A stretch of 7,173 bases of DNA from NCBI GenBank assembly GCA_034428595.1, contig DAOUHO010000003.1, positions 1 through 7,173 on the forward strand. Direction: 5' to 3'. Within the stretch, counting starts at the first letter, position 1, and each line of letters starts with the position of its first letter. Origin of the DNA: JAJECS01 sp034428595 (GTDB taxonomy: Bacteria; Chloroflexota; UBA11872). Positions 5,469-7,173 of this stretch are shown piece by piece. Under the pieces are notes generated by a model. The model was not told where the DNA came from. It did not search any database and saw nothing but the letters and a program-made list of their open reading frames with translations. A program made the position numbers and the translations under genes.

Positions 5469-6983
5469 CTAGCCCTTGATCACGCCCACGGGCCGCAGTC
5501 GGGCCACATTGCGGGAGATTCCCGCGCCATGGGTGATCGCGGTCACATCGGCCACATTCTTGTAGGCGTCGGGGGCTTCTTCGCTGAGCAAGCGGGGGTT
5601 GCGCGCGCGAACGCCCACGCCCATGGCGCCCAGGCGCTCGACCATGTTCACCCCCCGTAGCTGCCGGCGCGCCGCGGAGCGGCTGAGGGCGCGCCCGGCG
5701 CCGTGACAGGTGGAGCCAAATGACTGCTCCATGGCGCCCGCCGTGCCGACGGCCACGTAGGATGCTCGCCCCATGTCGCCCGGGATGAACACGGGTTGCC
5801 CAACGTCCTGGTATTTGGGCGGAAGATCCGCGTGTCCTGGCGGGAAGGCTCGCGTGGCGCCTTTGCGGTGCACGCACACGCGACGCGACTCACCGTCGAC
5901 GACGTGCTCCTCGATTTTGGCGATGTTGTGCGCCACGTCGTACACCACGTCCATGCCGAGCGAACGCGCCGACCGGCCAAACACGCCCGAGAGCGCCTCG
6001 CGCGTCCAGTGCGTGATCGCCTGTCGATTCGCCCAGGCAAAGTTCGCGCCACATGCCATGGCGGCCAAATAGGCCTGCCCTTCCGGCGAGCGCAGGGGGG
6101 CGCACGCCAGCTGGCGATCGGGCAACTTGATGGCTCGACTCGACGGCGCCTGGGCGAATGTCTGCAGGTAGTCCTGGCAAATCTGGTGACCGCAGCCGCG
6201 GGAACCGGTGTGCAGGAAGACCACGATGGTTCCCGGCTGCTCGATCCCAAGCGCCGCCGCGGCGGATGGATCGAACACCTCATCGACGACCTGCAACTCC
6301 AGGAAGTGATTCCCCGAGCCCAAGGTGCCGAGCTGGCCGGCGCCGCGCTCCTTGGCCCGCGCCGACACCGCCTTGGGATCCGCCGCGGCAAGGGCGCCGC
6401 CCTCTTCGGCCACCTCAAGGTCCTCGGGCCAGCCGAGCCCCTGGTCGACGGCCCACGCTGCGCCGCGGCGCAGCACCCTATCCATATTCTTGTGCGTCAG
6501 GCGGATGCGGCCCTTGGTTCCCATGCCGGCAGGCACGGCGCGGAACAGCGCATCCAACGCTTCATTGAGCCTGGGACGGAGCTCACCCTCGGTGAGGTTG
6601 GTGCGAATGAGTCGCACGCCGCAGTTGATGTCAAAACCGATGCCGCCCGGCGATATCACTCCGTTGCGCACGTCCGTCGCCGCCACGCCGCCGACGGGAA
6701 ACCCGTAGCCCCAATGCACGTCCGGCATGGCCAGCGCGTGCCCGACGATTCCGGGCAAGAACGTGACGTTGGCCAGCTGCTCCAACGGCTTGTCGGACAG
6801 GACGGTGGGAAGCATGGCGTCGGACGAGTAGATGACGCCCGGCACTCGCATCCCGGACTTGTAGCTGGTCGGAATCTGCCAGCGGAACCGGTCAAGGCGC
6901 TCGAGCTGCGACGCGTCGGGCCCCGATGCCGGCGGCTGCGCCCGCCGCCCGCGCGGGCGCTTCTTGCGGCGTGACGCGCTCAC
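5469..6983 (-). CDS. rtcB: RNA-splicing/repair ligase RtcB (GTP- and Mn2+-dependent)
   Basis: RtcB joins 2',3'-cyclic-phosphate (or 3'-phosphate) RNA ends to 5'-OH ends through a GMP-histidine intermediate. This 504-residue protein has the full set of signature motifs: DVHWGYGFPVGG (88-99), GGIGFDINCGVR with D118 and metal ligand C121, GSGNHFLE with N225/H226, HTGSRGCGHQ with H258, VYDVAHNIAKIE with H352, VHRKGATRAFPPG (371-383), the guanylylated histidine H427 in STCHGAGR, and K503 in the terminal VIKG. No intein is present. Its length is slightly above the usual 480 or so because of a basic N-terminal tail (RRKKRPRGRR, 5-14). The start is GTG with GAGG five bases upstream; an in-frame TAG lies just before it. 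It follows archease by 12 bases and is surely co-transcribed with it. Likely cellular substrates are damaged tRNAs or other cleaved RNAs; this bacterium's actual substrate is unknown. Confidence 0.97.
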   Translation of the reverse strand: MSASRRKKRPRGRRAQPPASGPDASQLERLDRFRWQIPTSYKSGMRVPGVIYSSDAMLPTVLSDKPLEQLANVTFLPGIVGHALAMPDVHWGYGFPVGGVAATDVRNGVISPGGIGFDINCGVRLIRTNLTEGELRPRLNEALDALFRAVPAGMGTKGRIRLTHKNMDRVLRRGAAWAVDQGLGWPEDLEVAEEGGALAAADPKAVSARAKERGAGQLGTLGSGNHFLELQVVDEVFDPSAAAALGIEQPGTIVVFLHTGSRGCGHQICQDYLQTFAQAPSSRAIKLPDRQLACAPLRSPEGQAYLAAMACGANFAWANRQAITHWTREALSGVFGRSARSLGMDVVYDVAHNIAKIEEHVVDGESRRVCVHRKGATRAFPPGHADLPPKYQDVGQPVFIPGDMGRASYVAVGTAGAMEQSFGSTCHGAGRALSRSAARRQLRGVNMVERLGAMGVGVRARNPRLLSEEAPDAYKNVADVTAITHGAGISRNVARLRPVGVIKG

Positions 6984-6995
6984 GGCGACCTCATG

Positions 6996-7173
6996 CTAGA
7001 CGTCCAATATCACACGGATGTGCACGGCGTCCGACTCGCACTGCACGGCCAGCTCGTGGTAGCTCACAGCTTTCACGCCCACGCCAAGGACGTGACGCTC
7101 TGCGTCAAACGTCTCGCCACGGGCAGTGGCGGAGAGCTGGCCGTCGGCGTCGATTGAAACCGCGAAACTCGCC
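6996..7173 (-). CDS. Archease (RtcB activating factor), C-terminal part
   Basis: The last 58 residues of archease, the small acidic protein that helps RtcB undergo guanylylation and multiple turnover. The visible end includes GETFDAERHVLGVGVKAVSY, then HELAV and a terminal RVILDV. This matches the archease ending in which G-x-x-[YF]-D-xx-RH is followed by the VKAVTYH segment and a final V-[IL/F]-D-V, whose aspartate belongs to the family's metal-binding site. The start lies beyond the right edge (the first complete codon on this strand is at 7172-7170). TAG at 6998-6996 is followed almost at once by the rtcB ribosome binding site and GTG. Family length is about 140 residues, so roughly 80 are missing here. 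Confidence 0.88.
   Translation of the reverse strand, partial: ASFAVSIDADGQLSATARGETFDAERHVLGVGVKAVSYHELAVQCESDAVHIRVILDV

Noticed and set aside
5796..6974. A 392-codon plus-strand frame opposite rtcB.
   Set aside because: It is a GC-rich antisense shadow of a strongly conserved gene. Its His/Arg/Gly-rich composition is typical of such shadows and no family motif is seen.

Overview
This high-GC bacterial window reads as part of a chromosome; no mobile element, phage gene or CRISPR array is visible. The large family-5 solute-binding protein, sialidase-superfamily and GH20 glycosidases, bacterial archease-RtcB pair, GTG starts and a tRNA without an encoded CCA would fit Chloroflexota or a similar free-living heterotroph. 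That placement is an impression from gene content, not a phylogenetic result.

Layout, left to right. (1) 1-1268, plus: 3' part of an ABC-transporter solute-binding protein of the peptide/oligosaccharide family; its start lies before the window. (2) 1310-1340: a strong 14-bp hairpin between convergent genes. (3) 1385-2992, minus: a sialidase-superfamily (BNR/Asp-box) protein with a C-terminal beta-sandwich-like region. (4) 2993-3316: a 324-bp divergent control region with three inverted repeats, one overlapping the likely -10 box of the next gene. (5) 3317-4879, plus: a complete GH20 beta-N-acetylhexosaminidase. (6) 4880-5068: no gene, one imperfect hairpin. (7) 5069-5140, minus: tRNA-Asn(GUU). 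(8) 5220-5327, minus: a 35-codon gene for a probable single-pass membrane peptide, with an extended -10 promoter and a ribosome binding site. (9) 5469-6983, minus: the RNA ligase RtcB, all recognised catalytic residues present. (10) 6996-7173, minus: the C-terminal end of archease, the RtcB activating factor, 12 bases upstream of rtcB.

Two functional themes stand out. The left half looks like glycan or amino-sugar salvage: an importer binding protein, a sialidase-like protein and a hexosaminidase that removes terminal GlcNAc/GalNAc. The latter two are divergent and may share control. The right half is an RNA-repair operon (archease then rtcB), followed on the same strand by the small membrane-protein gene and tRNA-Asn. 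The least documented elements are the 35-residue protein and the palindrome cluster in the divergent region.
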